Below are positions 1 to 12,888 of a DNA stretch of 64,000 nucleotides, piece after piece. Origin of the DNA: Acanthaster planci (lineage: Eukaryota > Echinodermata > Asteroidea > Valvatida > Acanthasteridae); the NCBI RefSeq assembly GCF_001949145.1, contig NW_019091700.1:51503-115502 (forward strand), written 5' to 3'. The stretch's first letter is position 1; every line of letters starts with the position of its first letter. Under the pieces are notes generated by a model. It searched no databases. It was not told where the DNA came from and was given only the letters and a program-made list of their open reading frames with translations. The translations under genes and the position numbers were made by a program.

Positions 1-195
1 TACTTCTTTCACGATGCCAAACAACATTTTGCATCACCGTGTCTCCTAATGTTGAGCACCAGTTGAGCTTAAAGTATCTCAACAGGACTACTGATTCATC
101 AGTTTCTTACCAGTGGCGTAAGGGCTAAAAAAATGATGAACAGCCCGATTTGCTTCGGACCCTTCTGAAAATGTCCAGTTCATTTACCTATTGAG

Positions 196-668
196 ACCAA
201 TTCATTTACCCATTGGATCCAATTCACTTACCAATTCAATAACCAATTCCAAAAGCAATTGCTTTTGCTGGGAATCAATTGGAATCCAATTGGGTTCAAT
301 TGGTTTGAATAGTAAATGTGGACCTTTTCTCAGTTGGACCATTTCAAACCAATTGAAACCATTTCAATACCAATTCAAACCAACTGAGTCCATTTGAAAA
401 ATCCATTTGAGGGGGGAACCAAACTGAAAGCAAACCAATTGGAACCAGTTACGTCTCATTTGATATCTCCAATTGATCGAGGAAAATAAATAGCAAATAA
501 AAAATGCCCGTTGAAATCAATTGCATCCCCTTTGAAATCTCCAATTGATGGGGGAAAACAAATGGGAGAGAAAACATACAAACTGCAACCAATTGAGCAC
601 CAATTGATTGCCAATTGGACTCAATTCATTCCAATTAAATCCAATTCAAAAATCAATTGGTTTGAATG
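196..668. repeat. Degenerate CCAATTGA/CAATTG palindromic tract
   Basis: About 13 copies of the palindromic hexamer CAATTG, mostly within longer ACCAATTGAA-like units, occur in under 500 bases, where chance predicts well under one. Half-units such as ACCAATTCA fill the spaces between them. Inside the tract, a block around 457-505 (core tctccaattgat at 466) recurs about 72 bases later (core at 538), which suggests growth by tandem duplication followed by decay. Open frames across it (191-397, 511-762) read as low-complexity Asn/Ser/Pro/Ile peptides and look like chance. Confidence 0.75.
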
Positions 669-3600
669 GGCCATTTATAGTAAGGGAGTCCACAGTTCCA
701 CCATTCCAGTTTTGCGCATTTATGCTGCCCTCTGTCGACAGCTCTATCACCCCAGGGTTTAAGCTCAGTAAGCTTTTCCAATGCCTTTAGCCAAGTTCTG
801 ACTCACCCCGGCTTCAGAGCAGGTGCCATGTCAGTGTCTTGGGTCCAAGCCAAAGTTGCCCGCCAGAAAGAAGAAAATGTCAAGGAAGTCGGATCCCTTG
901 ACCACAAAGCTCCCTTGCAGGGACAGTCTCAGTAAGACAGATATGCCCTTCAGCATTTCATGCCCTTTAGCATGAAAATGAAACAAAACTGCCCGCTGAA
1001 GTGATAAGCATTTTGCACATTACTGTGGGGCCCAAGAGGCGTGTTGTGCATAGCATCTCCCTAAAGAAATCTAGCTCCTTCCCTTGGAATTTGTCCACTT
1101 CAACAATTTCCACACAAATCTCCAAAGGCAAGTTTCCAAACAGTATTTTATGGTACAGCAGCTATCTTTGCTTATCTGCCAGGCTGTATCTTGAAGGTGT
1201 CAGAGAAACAACATCTCATTGTCTTTACACTATTGTTTTCATCTACTGGACATCAAGTAGAGTTTGGTTTTTTTCAAGATGTACAGGGAGATGGAATTTT
1301 TTCTCATATTAGGTTTTGCTCTCACAGTGATGGCGTGTATTCCCAACACTGCTCAGACTTTTTTTCTTGTAATGATCAGAAAACCTATGGCTCGTGGTGT
1401 AACCCTGAAGTAGACATTGCTGTCATTTTTTGTCCGGACATCACCTCAGCACATTTTGCTCTTTGTTTTTAACATGCCGTGTGTGTGAGCATTCCATTGA
1501 TGTCTTGTGTATATTTTAACACCAATGTGATGAAAATTTGACATACCATTCACACAGAATATCCAACTTTCACATGTAAGGTGGTGAAAAATGTTGACCT
1601 TTTGGCACTAACCAGGCTCAGCGGAAAGTGTCCTTGAATTGGCTGTTGCATGTTCAGAACAGCAAAAACTGATTTTGATTTGACTAACACTTTTTAAGAC
1701 GTGCAAAGTATTGAAGACTTTATGGGCATACCAAATTTCAAACAAACCTGGCTGTGCTAGGGCTGAGTTTTCCAGAAATCGTTGATTACTATCCAGGATA
1801 TGTTCTCCTGAGTGTAGAAACCAATCCCTCACCAAAGATTATTTATAAGCAGAGTTCACTCATCCATGGAATTACTCTGGCTAGGAGTCATAAACAGTTC
1901 CTTTAATATTTTCCACATCTTTCGTTTTGTGGTTGTTTATAGATACCAGTGGGGGAACTGTATAAATTTATAAACAGTTTGTGGAATGAGGCCCTTCCAA
2001 AGTGAAGGATTCATCTCTGGTACCTCTGAGCTTGTGAACTTAAAGTGCAAGACAGGTGGGGATTTCTTTGCAAGTCATCAGAGATCTCTTGCCGTTGGCA
2101 ATAAATCTACTGAAAGAGATTCACAGTTTTGTACTACCACTGCAACGCTGTGGCTGACGTAGACTCAAGAAATGCACGTTTTCTTTCTCCACAGTTTTAC
2201 ACTGTGTGATGTTTGTCTCCATTACTTGTCGCTGAGTTGCAGCATTGGCAAGTGAGAGGGGGCACATGACATGGTAAAGAGTAAAGCTGGTACCATACTT
2301 GTAAACTTAACTCGAAGCTGATCCTTTGATGAAACCAGATCTTTGAAATTGACAGGGTTTCAAAAGATATGACCAGACTGAGGAAAGCAGAGTGTAGTCA
2401 TTATGGGCGTGTGGGCATGATGATACTGTACTGCTTTCAAAGTTTAAGTATGTGCTTGAGGACTTATTGAGTTGTTGGTGACTTGCTCAGTGGAAGATTC
2501 ATAGATGTAAGTATTCAGGAGGTTTACGAGGAAAAAACCCAAAACAGTGGAGTTAGGGTTGAGTTTGCATGTGAGACACTTCAGTGTCTTTCCCCATGCT
2601 GTAACTATCCTGGTAATGGCCAATTTGAGCCATCTCCCATGGTTCCCGTTAATGGTGCTCGTCAGTCCTTTGTGGGATATCATGGCAAGAACTGAATACC
2701 CCTGACATTGTCCCAATGTGGTGTAGCGCAACATGGATCTGACTTCGGGGGCAGCCCTCTTCCCAGTACATACATTGTATCTGGGTCAGCCTGGATAGGC
2801 TGCTGTGGCGTCCGATGTGTAGCCAGTTGGGGACACTCTGTGATGGTGTGCATATGATGGCATGTTGGAGGTCCCCCAACAAATCAACGGACCTTGTAAA
2901 TTGGACGGGTTGGTTTGAAAAATAGAACGAAGAACGACTAAAGATGTCCAATGCTGAATTGCACCAGTGCACTTGTGCAACAAGAGAATGAGCAGGGGAC
3001 GGCACAACATTCCGAAGGTCACAGTACAGTTGTGAAGCCCATGTTGGTCACCTTTTTTTCTGTCAACCAGAAAGTGAAGGAAATGTTCATTCTCATGTTT
3101 GTTTTTTTTTAATTAAAACTTTAATTCGGTTGACTTGATGAGCACCAGGCTGAGGTTATTCAGACATGACCGAGGAAAGAATTACTGGATGTAAAAGGGC
3201 TGTTCTCAAAAACAAACGATAAAAATTGAGACACGTTCCCACTTATGGAAACGATATGGCACGCTTTCCCAAACAACATCTGTCTGCCCCCTGAAAGGTT
3301 TAGTTCTTGTTTCTACAGTCTGTGTCTCCCGTCTTGAATAAGCCTGCCCATGGATTCCAGCATGTCTCAGGCAGCTGTCTGGACTGCCCTGTATGTGTGC
3401 ATGTGTGTATGTATGCATGGCAGGGGATATTTTCCTAACCTCCCCCTGAGAGTGCGATGATGAGGTCTCATTAACCTACTAGGGGGTTGCCCCAATTCTG
3501 GCTGGGACAACCGTTGACACGTTTAGAGCACAGCATTATACACAATGTTTGGAAATCGTTATCATGTACTTTTTGAGTACCAAGTTTATTGGCAAATATT

Positions 3601-5347
3601 GAACTGGTTGAGTGTGAACAAAACATGGGCATTAGATGGTAACCACACAGAGGTATATAGCATTATAAAATGTAAATGACTTTGGACTGTCACAGTTTTG
3701 TGAAATGTAGGTCTTTAGGGCTTTATTTGTAAAGTAACTCGACCGAGTACTTCTCTCCTTAAATATCACTTTTAGACAACTGTGACAATGTTCAGTTGGG
3801 AATGTCATTTGCAATTCTACTGTTGTGCATTTACCATTCCAGTGCCCATGTTCTCCAGTTTTGTTCACACCTTTAACCCAGTTCAATGTTTTGCAGTAAA
3901 CTTTGCACACGAACAGTGATCAGCCACAGAACTGCTTGGAATCTTGGTGGGACCTGTGTCTGACTACTGTATAAGTCTTTGCTAACTTGATTATGAGAAA
4001 TAGAATACGTTCACCAATAAATGCGATCACCCTCCTGAAGATATTGTTTCCTATTTGAGTGTCAGGCATCCAAAATTGGGAATTCGATCATCCCTTCACA
4101 ATAAATGACATATTCGTCTCCTTTGTCTTTTTCATTTGCAAACTTAGAAAGGAAATGCAATATGTGTGTGCAGTGGTTATGGTTGGATTTGTCTGTATTG
4201 CACGTAAACTTTCCAGCATTCTGAGTTTCATATGACATGTCACCGCGCATCAAAGTTTGTTTCTTTCAATGTTGTACTCAGTTTTAAGACATCTCTCATT
4301 CTCAGGTTTAAGTGGTTCATGGTATGAAAATTGGCATTAAAAAAAATTCATTAGGGTTATTCGAGCAGTGAGCATCACAATGAATCCACTGTTGCTGGCG
4401 CTGTAAAATTCGCTTTCACTTTTGATTTCAGGATTGGATAAACTCATTACCTTTCCTCCATCAAGTCCCATGCCAATTTTACCTTGTCTGACTCAATTCA
4501 CCTCTCGTCTTTCATAATCAGTCTCCCACCAGTGTGGTTGATCTTATTCTCTTTGTGCCTGTGTGTGTGTAAAAAGTGCATGAACCTCTTGTAGTAGAGA
4601 AAATGTAGGATGTTTTGTTGCTCCCCTGGGAATGGTTGGCAGCTGGGTCATAACTAAGCTTGCCTCAACATCCCTGAATGTTTTCCCCCCATTCCCCTGG
4701 TAGTCACGATCCAATGTGCTGCCTGGTTCCCAAGACCCAATCACAGCTAATCTCCTGTTGTTATCACCGTGGCGACACAGCTGCAGGTGCACTAACTGTG
4801 TTTACCCCATGCTGGCTTTCTCTAGCTTCAGCTCTTTGTCCGTTGTTGGTCCTGTTTAATTTTTTTTTTTTTAATGTCCTTCCCTGTAAAGCATTTGGAT
4901 TGAACAGACACATCTTTGTTTTGAGCAAAAAGTGCATTGTAGGGGTAGGGTGCATCTTAACATTCCATCTTTCAAGAATTGAACACATGTTGAACTGGAT
5001 GTTCCTTGCATATATACTGGGGAAAACAATCACGTTTTGAATTTCACATGTAATGTCTGCAGCTGCCAAATTGAATAAAAAGGTGTCCTTTTCATGGAGC
5101 TGTGAAACGCACAAAGTTGGTATTATCCACAGTTTTTGCTCAGTGGTAACGACTTTACCAACTGAACTTCCAAGCTCAGAAATTTCAAATGACAACTTGA
5201 CCTGTAACCTGCTAGTCTGGTCGCATGTAAGAGGAGGGTGAAGACAGAACTGTGAGTTCATCTGGATAACTTGTGACTTCATACTGGGTATTATACTTTA
5301 TGGAGGCCTACAATAGGAAACTCAAGCTGGAAGTGGTAACTGGCAAT

Positions 5348-5517
5348 AGGGGCATTTCACAATAGCGCGCCCCCAAGAGTTTGTAACGCATTGGCCAATC
5401 ACAACGTGCGAAATCTGTCCACCCTTTCCAAACACCCATTGAGTCAACAGATTTCACGCATTGTGATTGGCCAATGCATTGCAAACTCTTGGAGGCGCAT
5501 TATTGTGAATCGCCCGT
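5348..5517. mobile_element. MITE with about 62-bp terminal inverted repeats
   Basis: The left arm starts ggcatttcacaatagcgcgc and runs through ccaagagtttgtaacgcatt, ggccaatcacaac and gcgaaatctgt. The right arm is its reverse complement with roughly seven mismatches and ends at tattgtgaatcgcccgta. A short loop of about 40 bases separates the arms and there is no coding capacity. A related partial copy lies at 45871-45957, so this is a dispersed family of non-autonomous DNA elements. It sits about 190 bases upstream of a TBCD exon. I could not define a target-site duplication by eye. Confidence 0.8.
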
Positions 5518-5709
5518 ATTTGCATGAGATATGTATAGGCTGTCATTTTGGAACCGGATTGCTCACTGTTACAGTAAATTTTGTGATTGGCAGGTTGCCA
5601 TCTTTAATAGAAATATTCTGTAGGTACTCCCAATTCTGTGCATCTAACAGGAAATGGACTCCACGCTGGACATTTTCCACTCATCTCTTATACTCTCTTA
5701 TACCCTCAG

Positions 5710-5797
5710 CTTCTGCAGCATGATTGTGTTTCCTGGGGTGACGAGACGAAAGTGCCTATTCCAAGTCCTGATGTTTCTCTGCCACAAATACCCCAAG
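5710..5797 (+). CDS. TBCD: TBCD exon (C-terminal region, internal exon)
   Basis: TBCD is a HEAT-repeat chaperone that captures beta-tubulin and, with cofactors A, C and E, assembles alpha/beta-tubulin heterodimers in the cytosol. It also acts at centrosomes and cilia bases. This exon follows the acceptor ccctcag. It contributes one base to a split codon, then 29 codons beginning FCSMIVFPGVTRRK and ending FLCHKYPK, and stops at the donor aag|gtaagt. Recalled vertebrate TBCD has a matching segment: C-x-M-V, then F-x-G-x-V-R-x, then LCLLLCHRFP. The spacing is the same, without gaps, up to the join with the next exon (YPK|VRKTS against FPVIRKTT). The exon ends in phase 0 and the next recognised exon starts in phase 0. 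The Met codon at 5654 lies before the acceptor and is not a real start. The start of the exon is less certain than its end. Confidence 0.85.
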
Positions 5798-8700
5798 GTA
5801 AGTTGTAAATGGGATCCATTCACTGTGCAGCAGGGGGATTTGGCTGGTCTTGAATGTACCTCGGCATATTTAGTCTCTTCCTTTTTATTTGTGTCCTTTT
5901 TGTGAAAGCCATCGAGAGCGCTGTAATGGCGTTGAGCCAATTATTTGTAATATCAAGGATTAACTCTCATTTTGCAGTCTAAAATTTCTTTCTGTAAAGA
6001 AATTCCTTAAATTTTAAAGAGGCTTACTTACAGTGCTTGTGTTGTCAGTGTGTGTCTTGTTATGAATGTCAACTGAATGTGTCTGAAAGGAAGAAAACTG
6101 TTTGGGCAAGCCAACAGAACCATTGCTGACATTTCCAATGAACAAAGTTATTCGTAAATTAATTGCCTAATTAATTTGAAGGTTATTTTCCTACCTTGGC
6201 CTTTGCCACCTGAAACATTTCCCTCCTGAAACTTACACAAATCAGGCCATGTGGATCTTTGGTTTGGGGCCTTGCGCTAGTCTGTACAGTTGGTATGCAA
6301 TAAAGCTTTGGCCACAAACACTTACACGTCAATATGAGAAACATGGAAAGCCTTTAATTTAGAGATTTGTTGAAAGTCTCAGGTGACACGATTTGTTTTC
6401 TTGGAATGGTGACTTGTAGAAAGGACAACAAATGACAGCGTAACACACTACTCAAATTCTCTTTATACTCAATGCACTTCATGACCACTGTCACTCAACA
6501 GACACCAGTGTGCTGCCGCTAGATTCTAGAAATATTCTGTCAAGCTTGTTTATTAGGCTTTGTTTTAAAGCATGCATCATTTCTGTAATGTGTAGCAAAC
6601 AATTGATGAACTTAGTTGGCATTGTGACTTCGACAGCGGGTGTAATGCGTTGTTCTCTTCTGACAAATGATGCATCATCGATCAGTACCGATCAAGGAGA
6701 CTGCTCACTCATCAATCAGAAAGCAAAGCTCAGCCTGTCAGATGTGATTCTGCCCAGCTGACGCCCCTGTGCACTTGCTTCTACATGTTGTATTCGCTAT
6801 TAAAACATGCTGTTAATGCACTTTCCCGTGTCCCAGCACTGTGCCATATTTTTGCATGCAGGGGACTGCACATTGTGGAACGGTCCCACAGAGCACTGAG
6901 GTGAATACGCCACGTGCACAATTTTATGTGGGAAAGGCGCTAGCGCGAGAACTGGCGCGTAAATCAACATGCATGCGTACTCCATTTGCTTGCACTACAC
7001 TGCCTGGTTCAAAATGATGTCACACTTCGTTATTCTGGGTGTACATCTATGATAAAAGATCATGCATGCGTCTGATGCAGATCAAAACTTTCCTTTTTTT
7101 ACCACTGTTGCTCCATACAGTGCCTCGTGCTATGGTGAGTCATTGGAAACGTGAGGCAGAAAACATTAGGGTGAAAAGCTGGCATTTCCAGATCTTGCTT
7201 TTTTTCTTATTTTACCAGAAGTTGGGCAAGTTACATTTAAACACAACCTTTGCAACTCACAAGTGTAATTAGTGCATTCTGTATAATTGTTTGTTTCTGC
7301 ACCTGACAGAATGCAAGTTCTTCACCTTGAGGCACACAATTGCTACTGGTAGCCAAGTTGGTGACTGCATTTCCATGAAAGCCACAGGAAAGACACAGGA
7401 AGGGAACAACTTCCCTCTGAGATCATTTAAAACTGAATCAGAACTTTTACATTTTCAACCATGTAAACCATGAGTGACGTTGAGTCTTGTGAAATTAGAA
7501 GGCTTTGATTGTGTTACCATCTGTGAATTTTTGGTATAATTCAAAATTTCTGATTTTTGAAGGAGGTCACATTAGACAAAGCACGTACATGTACATTGCA
7601 TACGGAAGGCAAGGCCTTCGTTGTCTGAATCACCTTGTTTTTCCCACCCCTGGGTACAAGGTTAATTTCACACTCATCACCACACAACTGGAAAACCAGA
7701 TGGTGTCAGCGCTCACTCCTGATGGGCTGCTGGTATTGTTACAAGTACTGGTAATTATGAATGCATTGAGTCGAATCCAAACATTTGTTTTCTTGTGCTA
7801 TTGTGGGACGGCCATTGATTTGTGTAACCACTTCAGGCTTTCATTTCCTGTTGGTTTGATATCTCCAGCTGTTGCTGTTGGCAGTCATGCTACATACTTG
7901 TGCATGTAGCTTTTCTTTCTTTTTTTTTGCCTTGGTGAGGAAAAGTCTTTGCATAATGCTGCTTTAGTGAAAACAAACTGGTGGCCTGACTATCTCAGTT
8001 GTTTTTAAAACTGTTTCCAATCGGTTGCACTTTGCAAAATCATGACCTTTTTTTCTTCTGCATCTGTGGTTGAGAGAAATTCACTTAAATCTCTGCAAGT
8101 TACTTTGAAGTACGTTAATGTACACTGTAGCAGTTGCGTGCAATGTTTCATAGAGATGTCAAATGTACCGTATATTGTGTTAGATTCTGTTTATTAAGTT
8201 GGCATACTTTTGTTGTGCTTTTAGTTGCTGCTTGAAACTAAATGAAACCAAACCAAGCAAATCCAACACAGAGTCAGTACTAGTGGAACCCCATGTAGCA
8301 CAGTACAACATTGTGCCCAAACCCCCACATGTCGCAACACCTTCAATACCAAATATGACACAGCAGACCAACCAACTCAATTGATTCTGTCCCTTTCTGA
8401 AAAATCAAGACACAGCTCAGGATCACATGATTGATTTACATGGATTTTTAAGGATTAAAAGTTGTCAAACTTTAATTGCTTGTTATTTGACTCCTGACGG
8501 CATTATCATGATGATGTCACTCTCCAAGGACACAAATCCCTAGAGGGTCATTACCTACATATCCGGTACATGTATGACAGTATGTCAAGTTAAATTTTAA
8601 CGCAAGTTTATTTTCAGTCAAATGTCTAGGGGTGGAATAAAACATGTGAAAAGTCCATGCACAAAAAGAGAAAAAAAGGAAATAAAATTTGGACAAATGC

Positions 8701-10255
8701 AAAGGCTTTTCCGCTTTATACGCTGAAGTGGTAAAGCCAATAAAGATGGGGCCATTTTCCTCCACTCTGTTTATTCACATTGATCAGCATTGCCCCGGTT
8801 TCACAGCCACATAGGCTGAGAGGCAGGCTTTGGGATAAACTGTAATTATTCATCCTATCGTCTTTCAATAATAAGGTCATAAAGACACCTTGCCTCCTTC
8901 CCAGGGATGAATTTTAATGCCATCAAAATTTCATGAGTGACAGTTTGAATTATTCAGGAAGTCATCCGGCACCTTGCCAGCCACACTGTTAACAGTGAAT
9001 GGACAACATGTGTGTAATGAGCCTTGCAACAGCAATTGTTCCTCTCTTTCACTTTAGTGAAGATGTATTTGATTTGTGTGACTTTCAGACAGGAACTCAA
9101 TGTTTTGTGTATCATTTCCATTTATAATGAGAAAAGAATGCTGTCATGTTACATGCTGAAAATGATCACATCGTTTTCGTTTGTTTAAGATTGAGAAATT
9201 CAGTTTTTGAATTTGGTAATTTCAAAATGAAGAATGGCAAATAAGGGACAATCTAGATTTATTAAAAAAAAAGTGTTTAAGATGTTTTTTAGTTGCATCA
9301 ATTTGGGCCAAAGCTAAAAAGAGAGACCATTTTCTGGTGGTGGTACAGCAAGAAAGGGAATTGATAACCCGAAATGGAAATGAATTGGTCAAATAACATA
9401 CCGATACATGTATCTGCACAAGCACACCGAATACAATCCTCAATGGAAACCAAATTCATTGAGGAAATTTCACCCCAAATTTGCACGCCATTGCGCAGCT
9501 CATATTTTCATTCTGGTGGCGGCAAGCAGACTGTAGTTGTGTGACCAGGCTGTCCACAAGTCTTCTCTCTTTTCGATCCCAGCCAGTGTGTCCAGTGCAG
9601 AGCTAATCTCACAGCGGTAACAAGATCGTGTGATTGTACTTTGTGGGCCCTCTTCAATGTCTTTTTTTTTTTAAAAATTGATAAATGGGTCTCTCTTAAC
9701 TGGCCAGTTGGCCGGCAAACGAGTCGTGGTCAAACGATCGTGATACATGTTACGCTTAATAGTCTGGTAACACAGACTGGACTCGGAGAAATTTCAGGCC
9801 AGGTGCAGGGAAGCGGCGGAGACATCCCTCCATAAATCCTGCCCATCCCCGTCCAGTGTTCATGTATGTATCACGAATTCTGTCACAGCAGAAACACCAA
9901 AGCTCTTATGAAAGGCTTTTCCTTTTTTTCCCTTCTGTGTCTTTCTCAATATCTCCCTTCAGATCAGGTTGTTTGAAAGGCTACTGCCTGCTGTTGAACT
10001 CTGGTTTACACTTTGTAGTCTCCAGATGGGCTTGATGAGTGAGATTCCCGTGGATGGCACAGGGGAATATTCTTTATCTTGTTTTTATTTATTGGATTCA
10101 GATCGTGATGTATTGATCTCTGTGTCTGTGAGGTCTTTGATTGCATGCCAGCAACATGCTGTAGGTGATATTTCTTGGGCTAACCAAATTAACCAGCTGT
10201 CTCTAATGTTGAAATGCAACAGAGAGGTGGTCCTGTATAACTAAAAGCCAATTTT

Positions 10256-10363
10256 ACTTGGCTGTGACTGGAAATGACTTGCATACATATGCCAATGGGA
10301 GCTGCTCTAGTGGCTGTAGCCATTTCCCATAGACTTGCGTGTTACTGCAAGCCATAGCCAAGC
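10256..10363. mobile_element. Small TIR repeat, family shared with 54003-54070
   Basis: The ends are imperfect inverted repeats: cttggctgtgactgg on the left, and on the right the reverse complement of cttggctatggcttg. The middle contains agtggctgtagccatttccc followed by atagacttgcgtgttact. The same core, with substitutions, recurs at 54011-54060 (agcggctgctgccgcttccc, then atagacgtgtgtgctact). This indicates a dispersed family of short non-autonomous elements. There is no coding potential. Confidence 0.55.
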
Positions 10364-10450
10364 AATTTCGACAGAGGCCAACTCCAACTCTACCTATCCT
10401 TCTGGCATTTAGTTAACACCCTGACTCCGCTAAAGGCCAGTGTCATGTAG

Positions 10451-10520
10451 AGTGCTGTGATTCAGTGGTTGAGGAATCTGACTCACAACGAGCTGTGTAT
10501 GGATTCAAACTCTGGAAAGT
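10451..10520 (+). repeat. tRNA-like SINE head (decayed)
   Basis: The sequence tgattcagtggttgagg (about 10458-10474) resembles a tRNA A box and D-loop. It is followed at tRNA-like spacing by atctgactcacaac and by ggattcaaactc at 10501-10512, which resembles a degenerate B box (GGTTCGAATCC). The pattern matches the heads of tRNA-derived SINEs, which carry internal RNA polymerase III promoters. Several conserved tRNA positions are mutated and I could not fold a full cloverleaf, so it is not a functional tRNA. The 3' body and tail are not delimited. Confidence 0.45.
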
Positions 10521-12808
10521 TTCATAGTGTATGCAAGGGTTAAGACCAGAGATCACAGTGCAGCTCAAACTGCCGTGTAAAACTGTCTCATGGACTAACG
10601 AACTCAGCTACAATTAAGCCAGTTTGGTACTTCAGAGAAGCATGGCCATTTAGCATAGAAATGCCTTTGCACCACGTCAGCTTGAACATTTTCAGTGAGT
10701 CTGCCTGCATGTATGTAATGGTAGTGTTGACAGGGCCAGTCTCGTGTGCAATCTGATTTGTGACGTGCTTCCTTTGTACGCGCGGATGTTTTAATACCGA
10801 TCGGGCTCATTGGGAAGTGTTTGTGAGATATCGCAATGAAACCAAATTGATACAATTTCCTGGGCAACTGTGAAAGCAGGACTGAGCAAAGTTTTGCTTT
10901 GTACATGTACATGTTTGTGTGAGCCACTTGGAACCAGATGAAAACTTGTGTTAATTTGGATGTGGTCACAGTATCCGTATAAGGTAAATGCATGTACATG
11001 TATGCACTATGTTGTATACTGTGCCTAGTTAAGATAAGTGGAAGTGGCATGAGTGCAGAATTAAGGCCTTTTCAATGTTGCTGGACACCAGATGGCTGCA
11101 TGGTACTGGTACATCCCTGTCATTATCAATCACACTGTGGATTTGGTTAACTCATTGGTCAGATGCGTACTCAGTATCGTGGTTCTTGCAAAATTTACGT
11201 AGACAAGCTTCCTGATTTACATAAAAACCCAAGCCACCCTGATTCCCTGAATCATTTGACAAGCTGTGACCTCTGTACATTCTTAATGACTCTTTAAGAT
11301 ATTTATCAAAGGAAAAAAAAGTTGATCGTCAGAATTTCCGTTGGTGTAGACTTGTCGTCAGATGAATGCTAGTTTGTTACAGAAAGTCCTCAAATCTTAG
11401 GCACTGGTATCTGCAGCTTTCTCAAAACTTCCCCAATTAATCAGTGGCTTTCATGATGACCTTTTCATCAGTGGATGTGCCAGTTAAGCTCTCAGCTCAG
11501 CAGATCCCTGCCAATATAGTAACCACCTTTTCTCTGAATTCTGGGTGCAAATATGAGCTAAAAATAGCCATTCTGGTTGAGGAGGAAAGGGGGGAGGGAT
11601 AAGCTTCCTGGACTGATCTGAGCCGGCATAGCATCCACTGTCAGTTTGCATCAATTCCCCGGAGACACTGATAGGAAATCCCAAATGACCCTTTTCCCAG
11701 TGGGCAGATCCATCCAGAGACATGTACATGTACCGGTAGTTTAAAAAAAAAGAGGGAGTAAAACGGAATATGCTGTTTGGTAAATATATTCGAAAAATAA
11801 TTGTGATTCATTTGAATACATGTATGCGGGAGTCATGCCATTTCCCATTTTTTTCATTTCTCTCTCTCCTTAACAACGTCATTAAAATGAATCTGCAATG
11901 TACAGGCATGAATAGAGCGCCCTCGCTCAAGCAATATACGTGTACATACTATTTGCTCACAGCTATCCCAAATGATTTCTGTCCAAAATGATTTGGACTG
12001 CCCAAATCCAGCTTGCCCCGACCGAAGGAATTGACCCGTATTGTGCACATGTACATGCTTGTATGCCTGCCTTTTGCTTATAAATGCCAATCAACTTTTT
12101 TTTATCCGAGACCATATGTTATAGGTATGCTACAGTTAATGAGCTAGAACTCAATGGCTGAGATTTCTTTTCCCTCATGTGCTTCCACTCTCAAACCTCT
12201 TGAGAACAGGGCCCACACATGCACATCTGGCAAGGTGAAGCGATTGCATGCTTCATGCTTCTGACAGTTGTTTGCAATCAGTGGAGTGGGCGTCAAACAT
12301 TGACATGTGCAACCGATCTGTCTGTTTCTCGTTTTCTTCTCACCCATCTCATGAGAGCGACAGTACGGTCTACTCAGACATTCTTGAAGATGAGGATGAA
12401 GCCCTATCTGTCCTCTTTGGACGAGCTGATGAGGTTTTCTTTGAAGATTAACGATTCTAGGAATTCTTTGAAGATTGTAGGTTGGGAACAGACGGGATAA
12501 AGATACATTTCAAAGTGCATAGTGCTTTGAAAGATTGAGATAGTATTGAAATGATGAGATAATCTTCTCTGATGCTCTCTGTAAGGGGGTTTCAGATGCT
12601 AGGTGATATGGCAGAGGATGTAGAATAGGATGGAGGCTTATCCTAAGTGCGTTTCACTCATATTAGTGAAGTCCATGAAGTGCATCTTGAGGTATTGGAC
12701 CCAATATATGACATTCCAGCCTATAACCATCTTTTTTTGATGTTTTGAACCAATATGCATCAAATGGTTCCCCTGGGGCACTGGTTCTGATATGTTTGAG
12801 CTGGTCAA

Positions 12809-12888
12809 ATAATTATAATAATAATAATTGAAATATATAATGCGCCGTTTCCATAAGAAAGATCAGCGGCACTTCACAAGTTGAAGTA
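12809..12888. repeat. (TAA)n run with a short dispersed-repeat remnant
   Basis: An AATAATTATAATAATAATAA-type run (12809-12831) is followed by atatataatgcgccgtttcc and then by agcggcacttcacaagttg. A TAA microsatellite next to a 'tatatagcgc ... gcgcttcaca' phrase is a recurrent arrangement in invertebrate and fish repeats, as I recall. I cannot name the family. Confidence 0.35.

Larger units (their letters stand above)
1..5709 (+). other. TBCD: TBCD intron (3' part; begins left of window)
   Basis: This stretch precedes the first recognised TBCD exon and ends in a pyrimidine-rich acceptor (ctctcttataccctcag, AG at 5708-5709). I looked for the preceding TBCD segment, the repeat region just before the Cys-x-Met-Val motif, in the forward frames and did not see it, so the upstream exons probably lie outside the window. 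The stretch holds the CAATTG tract at 196-668 and a MITE at 5348-5517. The rest is CpG-poor unique-looking DNA with short chance open frames on both strands. Confidence 0.6.

Noticed and set aside
191-790. Open frames across the CAATTG tract as small genes
   Set aside because: Their composition simply reflects the repeat word. There are overlapping frames of equal quality and no homology.
1001-1472. Overlapping 103- and 93-codon frames as an upstream TBCD exon
   Set aside because: Neither resembles the TBCD segment expected before the C-x-M-V motif, and the splice context is poor.
1589-1612. Resemblance of ttttggcactaaccaggctc to a miR-96-type seed
   Set aside because: Only about the first ten bases fit and there is no matching hairpin arm nearby.
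2444-3022. Cluster of overlapping frames on both strands as a transposon or pseudogene
   Set aside because: I compared the translations with transposase and reverse-transcriptase motifs I know and found none. No terminal repeats were found either.
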